Below are positions 1 through 7,675 of a stretch of DNA of 17,910 nt, one piece after another (the first letter of the stretch is position 1; every line of letters starts with the position of its first letter). The DNA comes from UBA4717 sp002404395 (GTDB lineage: Bacteria > Bacillota > Clostridia > Oscillospirales > CAG-272), in NCBI GenBank assembly GCA_937902275.1, contig CALFNW010000040.1, forward strand, positions 1 through 17,910. Direction: 5' to 3'. The notes below the pieces were generated by a model that did no database searches, was not told the DNA's origin, and saw only the letters and a program-made list of their open reading frames with translations. Position numbers and translations under genes: made by a program.

Positions 1-83
1 TCCATTCGTCACTCTTTTTTTATTCTCTGTAACATATCTATTGTAAACCTACAGACTTTTTGAGAACAAATTGTCCGAAAGTG

Positions 84-112
84 TTGACAAAGGAAAAAAT
101 GCATGATATAAT
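84..112 (+). promoter_or_regulatory. Promoter of the rpmG-secE-nusG-rplKA operon
   Basis: A perfect -35 (TTGACA, 84-89) and a perfect -10 (TATAAT, 107-112) are separated by exactly 17 nt, the ideal vegetative sigma spacing. Transcription should start near 118-120, giving an rpmG leader of about 158 nt. Such a strong promoter suits a ribosomal/secretion operon. Confidence 0.9.
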
Positions 113-119
113 AACAGTA

Positions 120-277
120 CCTCTGTCGGAGGGCTCTTTTTTTGCGCCGCAAAACGTTTGTTTCGGTAACACCTATGCGCGCGCCGATTCGATCAGAGGG
201 AGGTACAAGCCGCATCGCGGTGCTACATCAATGGAGAGAAGCGAAAGCTTTATCCAAATTTATCGGGAGGTACCAAC
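120..277 (+). promoter_or_regulatory. 5' leader of rpmG, function unclear
   Basis: This untranslated stretch begins at the predicted start site with a weak hairpin (CCTC 120-123 pairing with GAGG 129-132). Seven T residues (137-143) follow, so the extreme 5' end looks like a very weak terminator. Further in there is a small CCGC-ATC-GCGG stem around 211-221 and a GAGGGAGG string near 196-203 with no start codon at a useful distance. I recognise no tRNA and no known riboswitch. Confidence 0.35.
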
Positions 278-427
278 ATGAGAGTTAAGATCACTTTGGC
301 GTGCAGTGAGTGCAAGCAAAGAAACTACGACACCAAGAAAAACAAGAAAAACGATCCGGACAGACTTGAGATGAACAAGTACTGCAGATTCTGTCGTAAG
401 CACACTCTGCATAAAGAAACAAAGTAA
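278..427 (+). CDS. rpmG: 50S ribosomal protein L33 (zinc-binding form)
   Basis: The 49-residue product is a component of the large ribosomal subunit near the E site. It shows the family's length and sequence, opening with MRVKITLACSEC. Two CxxC pairs (C9/C12 and C36/C39) form the zinc ribbon that marks the C+ type of L33. The start is fixed by GGGAGG at 265-270, seven bases before the ATG. It is the first gene of the operon and is followed after 16 nt by secE, the usual order in Firmicutes. Zinc-dependent paralog switching (C+ versus C- L33) is known in the family, but no Zur site is evident here. Family assignment is secure. Confidence 0.95.
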   Translation: MRVKITLACSECKQRNYDTKKNKKNDPDRLEMNKYCRFCRKHTLHKETK

Positions 428-443
428 GCGGGAGGATTTGATA

Positions 444-674
444 ATGGCAGATACAAAGACAGGCAAATCCGCAAAGACCCCTTTCAAGGAAAAGGTTGCA
501 AAGTTTTTCCGTGAATACAAGAGCGAGATCAAGAAGATTTCGTGGTCCAAGCCCGATCAGACCTTTAACAACACATGGGTCGTGGTCGTTTGCTCGGTAC
601 TGTGCGCAGTACTTATCGGACTGAGTGACTTTTTGTTCTCGAAGGGAATTTTGTTCCTCGGCTCGATTATTTGA
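444..674 (+). CDS. secE: Preprotein translocase subunit SecE
   Basis: This is the 76-residue small subunit of the SecYEG protein-conducting channel; it clamps SecY in the cytoplasmic membrane. The N-terminal part is basic and amphipathic and contains the conserved SEIKKISW(S)KP segment (residues about 27-37). One hydrophobic transmembrane helix follows (about 45-66), which is the short Gram-positive form with a single span. The ATG at 444 is preferred over the TTG two codons upstream because GGAGG at 431-435 sits 8 nt before it. Its position between rpmG and nusG is the canonical order. Confidence 0.95.
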   Translation: MADTKTGKSAKTPFKEKVAKFFREYKSEIKKISWSKPDQTFNNTWVVVVCSVLCAVLIGLSDFLFSKGILFLGSII

Positions 675-709
675 TGAGAAGATCGGCCAATGCGCCGGAG
701 GTGTAACTG

Positions 710-1264
710 ATGGGATTTATTGACGAATATTATGACCAGAGCGACGAGCCGAGATGGTACGTTGCCCACACATATTCCGGCTATGAAAACAAGGTTAAAA
801 CTAACCTTGAAAAAATTGTGGAAAACCGCGGCATAAGTGACAGAATACTTGATGTCAGGGTCCCGACAGAGATCGTGACCGAAATCGACGGCGGCAAGGA
901 AAAGCAGGTCGAGAGCAAGGTTTTCCCAAGCTATGTGCTGGTAAAAATGATAATGTCGGATGAAACCTGGCACGTTGTCAGAAATATCAGCGGTGTTACC
1001 GGATTCGTAGGACCGGGTTCAAAGCCGGTTCCGCTCAGCGAAGCAGAAGTGCTCGCGCTCGGAGTCGAAGAGAGTACACCGAAGATCTCGGTGAACTTCA
1101 AAACGGGCGACACAGTCGTCATACTCGACGGTCCCCTTGCGGGAAGTCGCGGAAAAGTGCAGGATATATCGCCTGATCTTGATAAGGTCACGGTGCTTGC
1201 AAATATGTTCGGACGCGAAACTCCGTTTGAACTTGATATTAAGAGCATAAAACTCGCTGACTAA
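710..1264 (+). CDS. nusG: Transcription termination/antitermination factor NusG
   Basis: The 184-residue product binds RNA polymerase and modulates pausing, Rho-dependent termination and transcription-translation coupling. The N-terminal NGN domain covers about residues 13-110, starting at RWYVAHTYSGYENKVK and including the FPSYVLVKM core and the GVTGFVG segment. The C-terminal KOW domain runs from about 131 to 184, with GDTVVILDGPLAGSRGKV and the terminal basic/hydrophobic strand. Length is normal for the family. GGAGG at 697-701 lies 8 nt before the ATG. It follows secE by 35 nt and precedes rplK, as in most bacteria. Confidence 0.96.
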   Translation: MGFIDEYYDQSDEPRWYVAHTYSGYENKVKTNLEKIVENRGISDRILDVRVPTEIVTEIDGGKEKQVESKVFPSYVLVKMIMSDETWHVVRNISGVTGFVGPGSKPVPLSEAEVLALGVEESTPKISVNFKTGDTVVILDGPLAGSRGKVQDISPDLDKVTVLANMFGRETPFELDIKSIKLAD

Positions 1265-1272
1265 AGCTTTCC

Positions 1273-1348
1273 GCCCCAAAGGGCAAAACGTGGGAGGGAG
1301 TAAAATTTTTAATACTCCCATTAACTTACCACATGGAGGTGTATTTAA
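1273..1348 (+). promoter_or_regulatory. Structured leader before rplK-rplA, possible L1 autoregulatory site
   Basis: The nusG-rplK gap contains two hairpins. The first is GCCC (1273-1276) with GGGC (1281-1284). The second is GGGAGTA (1296-1302) with TACTCCC (1313-1319), around an A/T loop. An alternative pairing uses TGGGAG (1291-1296) with CTCCCA (1315-1320). No T-tract follows, so it is not a terminator. L1 is known to bind the L11 operon leader and repress translation, and a hairpin just upstream of the rplK ribosome-binding site (GGAGGT, 1335-1340) fits that role. I cannot confirm the L1-binding fold by eye. Confidence 0.4.
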
Positions 1349-1774
1349 ATGGCAAAGAAAATCATGGGCTACATCAAGCTTCAGCTGCCCGCAGGAAAGG
1401 CAACGCCCGCTCCCCCGGTAGGTCCGGCACTCGGTGCGTACGGTGTTGCGATTCCTAACTTCACCAAGGAATTCAACGAAAGAACCAAGAACGATATCGG
1501 TCTGATCATCCCGGTTGTGATCACGGTTTATGCTGACCGTTCGTTCACATTTATTACAAAGACTCCGCCGGCTCCCGTGCTTATCAAGAAGGCGTGCGGA
1601 ATCGAAACCGCTTCGGCGACTCCGAACAAGACCAAGGTTGCAAAGCTTACCCGCGAACAGGTTAAGACTATTGCAACAACAAAGATGCCCGACCTTAACG
1701 CAGGCAGCCTCGAGACCGCTATGAGCATGATCGCAGGTACCGCGCGCAGCATGGGTATCGAAGTTGAGGACTAA
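1349..1774 (+). CDS. rplK: 50S ribosomal protein L11
   Basis: The 141-residue product is the L11 of the GTPase-associated centre; it binds 23S rRNA helices 43/44 and is needed for RelA-type stringent signalling. The N-terminal domain begins with the hallmark IKLQLPAGKATPAPPVGPAL (residues 9-28). The C-terminal RNA-binding domain ends with the conserved GTARSMGIEVED region. Length is the family standard. GGAGGT (1335-1340) sets the start. rplA follows after 17 nt. Confidence 0.97.
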   Translation: MAKKIMGYIKLQLPAGKATPAPPVGPALGAYGVAIPNFTKEFNERTKNDIGLIIPVVITVYADRSFTFITKTPPAPVLIKKACGIETASATPNKTKVAKLTREQVKTIATTKMPDLNAGSLETAMSMIAGTARSMGIEVED

Positions 1775-1791
1775 GGGAGGAGTAAAGAACA

Positions 1792-2481
1792 ATGGGAAAG
1801 AAATATCAGGACAGCGTTAAGCTTTTGGAAAAATCAAAGCTTTACGATCCGGCAGAGGCACTTGCGCTTGTTTGCCAGACTTCTAAAGCAAAGTTCGATG
1901 AAACCATCGAAATCCACGTAAGACTCGGTGTTGACTCCCGTCATGCCGATCAGCAGGTCAGAGGCGCAGTAGTCCTCCCCAACGGAACCGGTAAGAAAGT
2001 AAGAACTCTCGTATTTGCAAAGGGCGATCACGCAAAGGAAGCGGAAGCTGCCGGTGCGGATTACGTCGGTGCGGAAGAGTTCGTACAGAAGATCCAGAGC
2101 GAGAATTGGTTTGAATTTGACGTTGTTATCGCTACTCCCGACATGATGGGTGTTATCGGTCGTCTCGGTAAGGTGCTCGGCCCTAAGGGACTTATGCCTA
2201 ACCCGAAGGCAGGAACCGTTACCATGGATGTTGCTAAGGCAGTTAACGACGCTAAGGCAGGTAAGATCGAATACCGTCTTGACAAGACCAACATTATTCA
2301 CTGCCCGATCGGAAAGGCTTCTTTCGGTGCAGAAAAGCTTGCGGAAAACTTTGATACGCTTGTCGGCGCAATTATTAAGGCAAAGCCGGCAGCATCAAAA
2401 GGTCAGTACATCAAGAGCTGCGTAATCGCATCCACGATGGGCCCGGGTATCAAGATCAACTACGCAAAGCTCGGCAACTGA
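1792..2481 (+). CDS. rplA: 50S ribosomal protein L1
   Basis: The 229-residue product forms the L1 stalk that gates deacylated tRNA release, and it is the usual autogenous repressor of the L11 operon. It opens with a typical GKKYQDSVKLLEKSKLYDPAEAL and contains the signature LGPKGLMPNPKAGTVT in the central domain and TMGPGIKINYAKL near the C terminus. The length fits the family. A GGGAGGAG string just after the rplK stop supplies the ribosome-binding site. It is the last gene of the operon: an intrinsic terminator follows within 40 nt, and rplJ does not follow. Confidence 0.97.
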   Translation: MGKKYQDSVKLLEKSKLYDPAEALALVCQTSKAKFDETIEIHVRLGVDSRHADQQVRGAVVLPNGTGKKVRTLVFAKGDHAKEAEAAGADYVGAEEFVQKIQSENWFEFDVVIATPDMMGVIGRLGKVLGPKGLMPNPKAGTVTMDVAKAVNDAKAGKIEYRLDKTNIIHCPIGKASFGAEKLAENFDTLVGAIIKAKPAASKGQYIKSCVIASTMGPGIKINYAKLGN

Positions 2482-2507
2482 TAAATACCGAACTGCTGTT
2501 TGAATCA

Positions 2508-2562
2508 AAAACAAAAAAGCAAGGCGCGACGCTGTGCGTTCGCTGCCTTGCTTTTGTTTTTG
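2508..2562 (+). terminator. Intrinsic terminator after rplA
   Basis: GCAAGGC (2519-2525) pairs perfectly with GCCTTGC (2545-2551) around a 19-nt loop. The upstream A-rich run pairs further with the downstream CTTTTGTTTTTG run, giving an extended stem and a T-rich tail (2552-2561). It closes the rpmG-to-rplA transcription unit. Confidence 0.88.
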
Positions 2563-2622
2563 TCCGCTTTCGGCAACTTTGTGAATTTTGCGTGGGAATG
2601 ACTTGAAAATCATGTGAATTTG

Positions 2623-2651
2623 TTGCAATTCGGGGTATTATATGATATAAT
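2623..2651 (+). promoter_or_regulatory. Promoter of the rbfA-nrnA-truB-pgeF unit
   Basis: TTGCAA (2623-2628) and a perfect TATAAT (2646-2651) are separated by 17 nt. The site lies directly after the rplA terminator and gives a leader of about 60 nt before rbfA. It shows that rbfA starts an independent transcript here. Confidence 0.8.
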
Positions 2652-2716
2652 ATATCAGAATATCAGCTGGATTTTGGCGCAAGTCGAAAAGGCTTGTGTG
2701 GCAATAAGGAGAAAAA

Positions 2717-3115
2717 ATGGCTTCATACAGAAGAGCGAGAATTAACGATGAAACGGTTAAGGCACTCAGCGAAATCGTGCGGGAGGTAAAGGACCCGCGC
2801 GTGTCGGGCGCGTTTATTACGGTAACTGCCGCCGACGTAACGCCCGATTTGAAATTTGCAAAGATCTATTTTTCGGTTATCGGCGATTCAAAGGAGGCAA
2901 AGCGCGGACTTGAAAGTGCGGTCGGATTTATCAGACGCAGGCTTGCCGAAACGCTGAATCTGCGTATAACTCCCGAGCTTAAATTCTATGAGGATACTTC
3001 GATGGAGTACGGCGCGAATATATCAAAGCTGCTTCATGAAATAGAGCCGGAACTTCGTTCTGCCGAGGCAGCGGAAGAGTCCGAGATCTCGGGGAACGAT
3101 GATGAAAACCGGTAA
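2717..3115 (+). CDS. rbfA: 30S ribosome-binding factor RbfA
   Basis: The 132-residue product is a KH-fold assembly factor that binds the 30S subunit, helps mature the 16S rRNA 5' end and supports cold adaptation. Family features are the N-terminal YRRARINDETVKALSEIVRE, the VKDPRVSGAFITVTAADVTPD strand region, and FAKIYFSVIGD. The C terminus is an acidic tail (about residues 113-132), so the protein is a little longer than many homologues. AAGGAG at 2706-2711 sets the ATG. Its 3' end overlaps the next gene by 17 nt, suggesting translational coupling. Confidence 0.95.
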   Translation: MASYRRARINDETVKALSEIVREVKDPRVSGAFITVTAADVTPDLKFAKIYFSVIGDSKEAKRGLESAVGFIRRRLAETLNLRITPELKFYEDTSMEYGANISKLLHEIEPELRSAEAAEESEISGNDDENR

Positions 3116-4115
3116 TATCAAAGACGCAATCGGACTGATATTTGAGCATGAACGCTTTTTAATACTTGCCCATAAGAACCCGGACGGAGATGCGATCGGC
3201 AGTACCGCCGCTTTGGCGGCTGTTCTGGAGCGCCTTGGAAAAAGAGTGCGGATAATGTATCCGAACGAGCCGTCGGAGCGGTTGAAATTCATATTGCAGG
3301 GCAGAGAGTATCTGACTTCGGAATCCGAAAAGGCGGATGCGGAATATGATTTAATTATTTCGCTTGACTCGGCGGCGGCGGATCGTCTCGGACCGCTGGA
3401 GGCAGAATATGCGGGCAGAACAGCGCTGTCGATTGATCACCATGCGGTAAACACTCCGTTTGCAGCGCTGACCGTTTGCGATCCGAACGCCTCTGCGACC
3501 TGCGAGCTCATATTTGAGCTTGCAAAGGAGCTTAAAACCCGGGGAATGATCGCAGATATCGGCATGGCGGCATATCCGCTGTATGCCGGCATTTCATCGG
3601 ACACCGGAAGCTTTAAATACTCAAACACCTCTCCGAAAACTTTGCGTTCTGCGGCGGAGTTGCTCGAATACGGGATAGACGCGGCGGAAATATCACGGCT
3701 TTTGTTTGATACGGTCACCTTTGACAGGCTTCGTGCCGAGGGCGAAGCGGTGCGCAAACTGCGTGTTTTCGCAAACGGAAAAGCGGCGATAGTTACAGTG
3801 ACCGACGCCGACGTTGAAAGCTGTGGATTGACCTACGATGATTTTGACGATTCGGTAAACATAGCCCGCAGGATCGCCGGTGTGGAAATCGGAGCATATA
3901 TGCGACGGGCGCAGGATGAGAGCGGAAAGTTCAAGGTATCGCTTCGTTCCAACTCATATATTGACGTTGCCGCGATATGCAAGCAATTCGGCGGCGGCGG
4001 ACATATTCGCGCCGCAGGTTGTGCGATCAATTCGGACAGTTATGAATCGGCAGAAAAGCAGCTTTGTTATGAAATCGAAAAGGCGCTTGAAACGGCCGAA
4101 AGAGAGAAAATATAA
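3099..4115 (+). CDS. nrnA: DHH-family phosphoesterase, NrnA-like nanoRNase / pAp phosphatase
   Basis: The 338-residue product resembles bacterial NrnA, which degrades 2-5-nt RNAs and dephosphorylates pAp. The DHH catalytic domain shows motif I AHKNPDGDAIGS (H25, D29, D31), motif II LDSA (D90), the SIDHH motif (D113-H114-H115) and SSDTGSFKY (D168), all expected Mn2+ ligands. The DHHA1 substrate-binding domain ends with the glycine-rich GGGGHIRAAGC (about 298-308). Two adjacent ATG codons (3099 and 3102) are possible starts, with GGGGA at 3091-3095 as the ribosome-binding site; the second is equally plausible. It sits between rbfA and truB, the common Firmicutes order. Some relatives act on cyclic dinucleotide products, so the exact substrate is not proven. 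Confidence 0.92.
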   Translation: MMKTGNIKDAIGLIFEHERFLILAHKNPDGDAIGSTAALAAVLERLGKRVRIMYPNEPSERLKFILQGREYLTSESEKADAEYDLIISLDSAAADRLGPLEAEYAGRTALSIDHHAVNTPFAALTVCDPNASATCELIFELAKELKTRGMIADIGMAAYPLYAGISSDTGSFKYSNTSPKTLRSAAELLEYGIDAAEISRLLFDTVTFDRLRAEGEAVRKLRVFANGKAAIVTVTDADVESCGLTYDDFDDSVNIARRIAGVEIGAYMRRAQDESGKFKVSLRSNSYIDVAAICKQFGGGGHIRAAGCAINSDSYESAEKQLCYEIEKALETAEREKI

Positions 4116-4116
4116 T

Positions 4117-5031
4117 ATGCAGACTCCGTCAAACGAACCTTCGGGAGTAATAATAATAGATAAAGCTTCGGGTATGACCTCACATGATGTGGTGGGAAAG
4201 ATACGAAAGCTGTATAATACAAAAAAAGTCGGGCATACCGGCACGCTTGACCCGCTGGCAACCGGAGTGCTGGTCGTGCTTGTGGGCAGAGCGGCAAAAG
4301 CCGCCGAGTATCTTGTGTCCGACGACAAGCGATACCTTGCCGGGCTCAGGCTCGGGCTTGAGACCGATACCGAGGATATCAGCGGCACGGTGCTTAAAAC
4401 ATCGGATGAGCTTCCGGATGAGGCGGAGGTTATGGCTGCAGTTGCCGACTTTATCGGCGATATATCTCAGACTCCGCCAATGTACAGTGCGCTTAAGGTG
4501 AACGGGCAAAAGCTTGTTGATCTGGCAAGACGCGGCATTACGCTTGAACGCGAGAGCCGCGAAATTCATATTGATTCAATAGAAGCAAAGCGGCTGAATC
4601 GGGCAGAGTATACTATAAATGTTGAGTGTTCAAAGGGAACATATATACGCACGCTATGCGCAGATATCGGGAAAAGACTCGGCTGCGGTGCGGTATTGTC
4701 CTCACTCAGGCGGGAACGTTCCGGGAACTTTACGCTTGAAGGGGCATATACGCTCGACGCGCTCGGCGCGCTTGATTATGATGCGCGCATTGCGGCGTTG
4801 TTACCGACCGAATCGCTTTTTAACGACTGCCCGAGCGTCGGACTGATCCCGTTTTACGAGAAGCTTTGCCGCAACGGGGCGGAAATTTATCAAAAGAAGA
4901 TACATACAGACTTTGAAGCAGGCACGAGGGTGCGTATTTGCGGGGAAAACGGCTTTTTTGCGCTCGGCGAGGTCAGAAAGTACCCCGACGGCAGTGCGAT
5001 AAAGGCAATTAAACTCTTTGAGCTTGCCTGA
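4117..5031 (+). CDS. truB: tRNA pseudouridine-55 synthase TruB
   Basis: The 304-residue enzyme converts U55 in the T-arm of tRNAs to pseudouridine. It opens with SGVIIIDKASGMTSHDVV (residues 9-26) and carries the catalytic motif GHTGTLDPLATGVL with nucleophile D45. QTPPMYSALKVNGQKLVDLARRG follows, and then CSKGTYIRTLCADIG, all TruB hallmarks. The C terminus (about 225-304) corresponds to a small PUA-like/TruB C-terminal domain. The reading frame is open 79 codons further upstream inside nrnA, but the ATG at 4117, one base after the nrnA stop, gives the family N terminus; its Shine-Dalgarno (AGAGAG) is weak, so coupling to nrnA is likely. ribF, which usually follows, is absent. Confidence 0.95.
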   Translation: MQTPSNEPSGVIIIDKASGMTSHDVVGKIRKLYNTKKVGHTGTLDPLATGVLVVLVGRAAKAAEYLVSDDKRYLAGLRLGLETDTEDISGTVLKTSDELPDEAEVMAAVADFIGDISQTPPMYSALKVNGQKLVDLARRGITLERESREIHIDSIEAKRLNRAEYTINVECSKGTYIRTLCADIGKRLGCGAVLSSLRRERSGNFTLEGAYTLDALGALDYDARIAALLPTESLFNDCPSVGLIPFYEKLCRNGAEIYQKKIHTDFEAGTRVRICGENGFFALGEVRKYPDGSAIKAIKLFELA

Positions 5032-5044
5032 CGGGGATTTGCTT

Positions 5045-5845
5045 ATGTTTATAAAGATCGAAGGCGCGCATCCGCGATATCAAAGCGATATTATTTCATT
5101 GCCGCACGGCTTTTCCACCAGGCACGGCGGCGTCAGCCGAGGCGAATATACTCAAACGCTTAACTTTGCCTACGGCAGGGGCGACACAGACGAAACGGTA
5201 GTTAAAAATTTTGAGCTGTTCGCCGAGTCGATCGGTGCAGAGCCTCATAACGGTATAATGCTCGGTCAGATCCATTCGACCGAGGTGTTGACCGTGACGG
5301 AGAGCGAATTCGGCGAGGGAATATACCGAAAAAGCGAACGCTGTCTTGACGGGTATGTGTCGTCTGTTCCCGGGGCGCTGCTTTGTGTGCGTGTTGCCGA
5401 CTGCGTGCCGATACTGTTTGCTGACGAAACTGCTCGGGTAATAGGCGCCGTTCATTCGGGCTGGCGCGGAAGCGTCGGCAGGATCGCGGTCGCTTGTATT
5501 GAAAAGATGATTTCGCTCGGAGCGGTCAAAGAGAATATAAAGGCGGCAATAGGTCCGTCGATATGCGGAAACTGTTACGAAGTCGGCGCTGACTTCGTTG
5601 ACGAATGCCGAAACAGGCTCGGCGACGCGTTATGCAGGGTGTTTATAAGCGATAGAAACGGAAAATACTATGCAGATCTGAAGCGCTTGAATTACAGTGT
5701 GCTTTGCGAGATCGGCATCAAGCCCGAGAATATTGATGTATCCGATAAGTGTACCCGGTGCGAGCCGAATGAATTTTTCTCACACCGATATCATGGCAAT
5801 CGACGCGGTACGATGTGTGCGATGATCTCGCTGCCTGTAAACTGA
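5045..5845 (+). CDS. pgeF: PgeF/YfiH family protein (multicopper-laccase-fold; purine nucleoside/peptidoglycan editing)
   Basis: The 266-residue product belongs to the DUF152 (CNF1/YfiH) family. Members have been described as peptidoglycan editing factor in Escherichia coli and as zinc-dependent purine nucleoside phosphorylase/adenosine deaminase enzymes (LACC1/FAMIN relatives). The expected metal ligands are visible: H77 (QIHSTEV), C120 (VADCVPIL) and H137 (GAVHSGWRG). GPSICGNCYEVG (about 170-181) and the terminal FFSHRYHGNRRG are also conserved. The ATG at 5045 is chosen over an in-frame upstream start overlapping truB, because GGGGA (5033-5037) lies 7 nt before it and the N terminus then fits the family. 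It follows truB by 13 nt and is probably in the same transcript. Confidence 0.9.
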   Translation: MFIKIEGAHPRYQSDIISLPHGFSTRHGGVSRGEYTQTLNFAYGRGDTDETVVKNFELFAESIGAEPHNGIMLGQIHSTEVLTVTESEFGEGIYRKSERCLDGYVSSVPGALLCVRVADCVPILFADETARVIGAVHSGWRGSVGRIAVACIEKMISLGAVKENIKAAIGPSICGNCYEVGADFVDECRNRLGDALCRVFISDRNGKYYADLKRLNYSVLCEIGIKPENIDVSDKCTRCEPNEFFSHRYHGNRRGTMCAMISLPVN

Positions 5846-5892
5846 CGGTGTGAGTCGGAAACCGAGGCGGGTCCGACGGAATGGAGATAGAA

Positions 5893-6870
5893 ATGATAAA
5901 AATTGAGAATCTTGTCAAAAGATACGGTCAGAAATATGCCGTTGACGATATTTCTTTTGAGATAGGCAAGGGTGAAGTGGTCGGATTTCTCGGACCGAAC
6001 GGCGCGGGAAAATCCACGACCATGAATATAATTACCGGCTTTCTGTCCGCAACCTCGGGAAATGTTTGCGTAGGCGGCATGAGCATATTTGATGATCCGC
6101 TTGCGGTCAAGCAACTCATCGGTTATCTTCCCGAACAGCCGCCGCTGTATGTGGATATGACGGTCAGGGAATATCTGAATTTCGTGTTTGACCTTAAGCG
6201 CTGTAAGTACAGCCGCCGTAAGCATCTTGATGAGATCTGCAGTGTAGTTAAGATAAACGAGGTGCAAAACCGCCTTATACGGAATCTTTCCAAAGGATAC
6301 CGACAGCGTGTGGGGATCGCGCAGGCGCTTATCGGAAATCCGCCGGTGATCATTTTTGATGAACCGACTGTCGGACTTGACCCGAAAGAAATTATCGAGA
6401 TACGCAGTCTCATGCGACGCTTGGGCGAGCATCATACCGTTATACTCAGCACACATATCCTGTCGGAGGCACAGGCGGTGTGCGACAGGATAATCATAAT
6501 AAACAACGGCAGGATCGTTGCCGACAAGCCGACCGACGAGCTTGCACGAGGAGTTGACAACAGCCGACGTTACTATGTAAAGATAAGCGGACCGTCAAGA
6601 GAGATCGCCGCATATCTCGGCACATTTGAGGGAATCAAGTCTGCGGAGGCAACCGGAGACAGCGAGAACGGCGTGTATACTTTCCTTATATCGACCGACG
6701 GTACCGATGTGCGCAAGGCGCTTTTTGAGGCGCTTGCGGAGAAAAGCTGGCCGTTGATGGGGCTTGAAGAGGCGGCGGCAAGTCTTGAGGATATTTTCAT
6801 TTCGATAGTTGACGGCGGCCTTGAGAGCGAAAAAGACAAAACGGCACGCAAGAGCTGGGATGAGGAGTAA
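5893..6870 (+). CDS. ABC transporter ATP-binding protein, GldA/NatA type
   Basis: The 325-residue cytoplasmic ATPase belongs to the ABC-2 exporter class. It has Walker A GPNGAGKST (34-42), the signature LSKGYRQR (132-139, the variant typical of GldA and NosF-type ATPases), Walker B VIIFDEP with D156/E157, and the H-loop STHILSEAQ (H188). About 120 residues follow the nucleotide-binding domain, a C-terminal extension common in this class. The ATG at 5893 is preferred because GGAG (5883-5886) is 6 nt upstream and MIKIENLVKRYG is the usual beginning; an ATG at 5881 would add four residues. An inverted repeat GTCGGA/TCCGAC (5854-5877) lies in the gap from pgeF. The next three genes supply its membrane and extracellular partners. 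Substrate unknown. Confidence 0.9.
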   Translation: MIKIENLVKRYGQKYAVDDISFEIGKGEVVGFLGPNGAGKSTTMNIITGFLSATSGNVCVGGMSIFDDPLAVKQLIGYLPEQPPLYVDMTVREYLNFVFDLKRCKYSRRKHLDEICSVVKINEVQNRLIRNLSKGYRQRVGIAQALIGNPPVIIFDEPTVGLDPKEIIEIRSLMRRLGEHHTVILSTHILSEAQAVCDRIIIINNGRIVADKPTDELARGVDNSRRYYVKISGPSREIAAYLGTFEGIKSAEATGDSENGVYTFLISTDGTDVRKALFEALAEKSWPLMGLEEAAASLEDIFISIVDGGLESEKDKTARKSWDEE

Positions 6871-6953
6871 GTTATGCCCTACGGGCAGATTTGATCCGTT
6901 TTACCTGCGGCAAAATCGCATAACGGAAATTTACATATATTCAGAGGAATGAT

Positions 6954-7661
6954 ATGGGCGCAATTTATAAAAGAGAAATGCTGTCGTACTTTACAAGTGC
7001 GATCGGATATGTGTTTGTGGCGGTATTTTTGATACTGACGGGCGGAACCTTTGCGTTCTGCACGCTGTTTCAGGGCAAAGCCAGCAGTTTGCCGACCTTT
7101 TTTACGGTTTTGATTTTCATTTACGGCGTGATCGTGCCACTGTTAACGATGAAAAGCTTCAGCGAAGAGCGTAAAACGCGCACCGAGCAATTGCTTCTGA
7201 CCTCTCCGGTATCGCTAACCGGCATGGTGCTCGGCAAATTTTTATCGGCGTACACTATGTTTGCCGGCTGCTTTTTGCTCTCGTGCGTTAATTTTTATAC
7301 GCTTTTCAGATTCGGCAATCCGAACGTAGCGGTGCTCGTAAGTTATGCGATAGGAATTTTACTTATCGGAGCGGCATATGTGGCTATCGGAGTTTTCATC
7401 TCCTCGCTTACCGAAAATCAGCTTATTGCCGCGATCGCGACGATCGGCGTGCTGATCTTAATGCTTGTGATCTCATTAGTCAATCAGTATATTGATTTTT
7501 ATCCTGTTCGCTTTGTGCTCGATTGGATATCAATATATTCACGTTTCTCGAATTTTACGTTCGGTATACTTGATGTAAGTTCGCTTTTATATTATTTTTC
7601 AATATGCTTCGTCTTTCTGTTCCTGACTGTCCGCATATTTGAAAAACGCCGTTGGTCGTGA
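6954..7661 (+). CDS. ABC-2 type permease, GldF-like
   Basis: The 235-residue protein is an integral membrane subunit with about six hydrophobic helices (roughly residues 17-38, 48-66, 100-118, 124-150, 158-176 and 213-231). The cytoplasmic loop MKSFSEERKTRTEQLLLTSP (about 66-85) is the conserved elbow/coupling segment of the GldF/ABC-2 permease family. Transmission from the preceding ATPase is expected through it. A GAGGA string near 6942-6946 provides the ribosome-binding site. The 83-nt gap before it contains nested inverted repeats. GldF in Bacteroidota takes part in gliding motility, but Clostridia homologues have no demonstrated function, so only the family is claimed. Confidence 0.88.
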   Translation: MGAIYKREMLSYFTSAIGYVFVAVFLILTGGTFAFCTLFQGKASSLPTFFTVLIFIYGVIVPLLTMKSFSEERKTRTEQLLLTSPVSLTGMVLGKFLSAYTMFAGCFLLSCVNFYTLFRFGNPNVAVLVSYAIGILLIGAAYVAIGVFISSLTENQLIAAIATIGVLILMLVISLVNQYIDFYPVRFVLDWISIYSRFSNFTFGILDVSSLLYYFSICFVFLFLTVRIFEKRRWS

Positions 7662-7675
7662 CGGGGGTGGAGAGA

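Noticed and set aside
60..281. Open frame of 73 codons in the rpmG leader
   Set aside because: It begins before the -35 box of the main promoter and has no conserved features; the region is better explained as promoter plus leader.
1019..1792. Long - strand open frame (257 codons) opposite nusG/rplK
   Set aside because: It lies entirely opposite well-supported genes and has no family resemblance and no ribosome-binding site; it is a shadow of codon bias.
3880..4116. N-terminal extension of TruB into nrnA
   Set aside because: The extra 79 codons overlap nrnA in another frame and have no TruB similarity; the ATG at 4117 gives the normal family N terminus.
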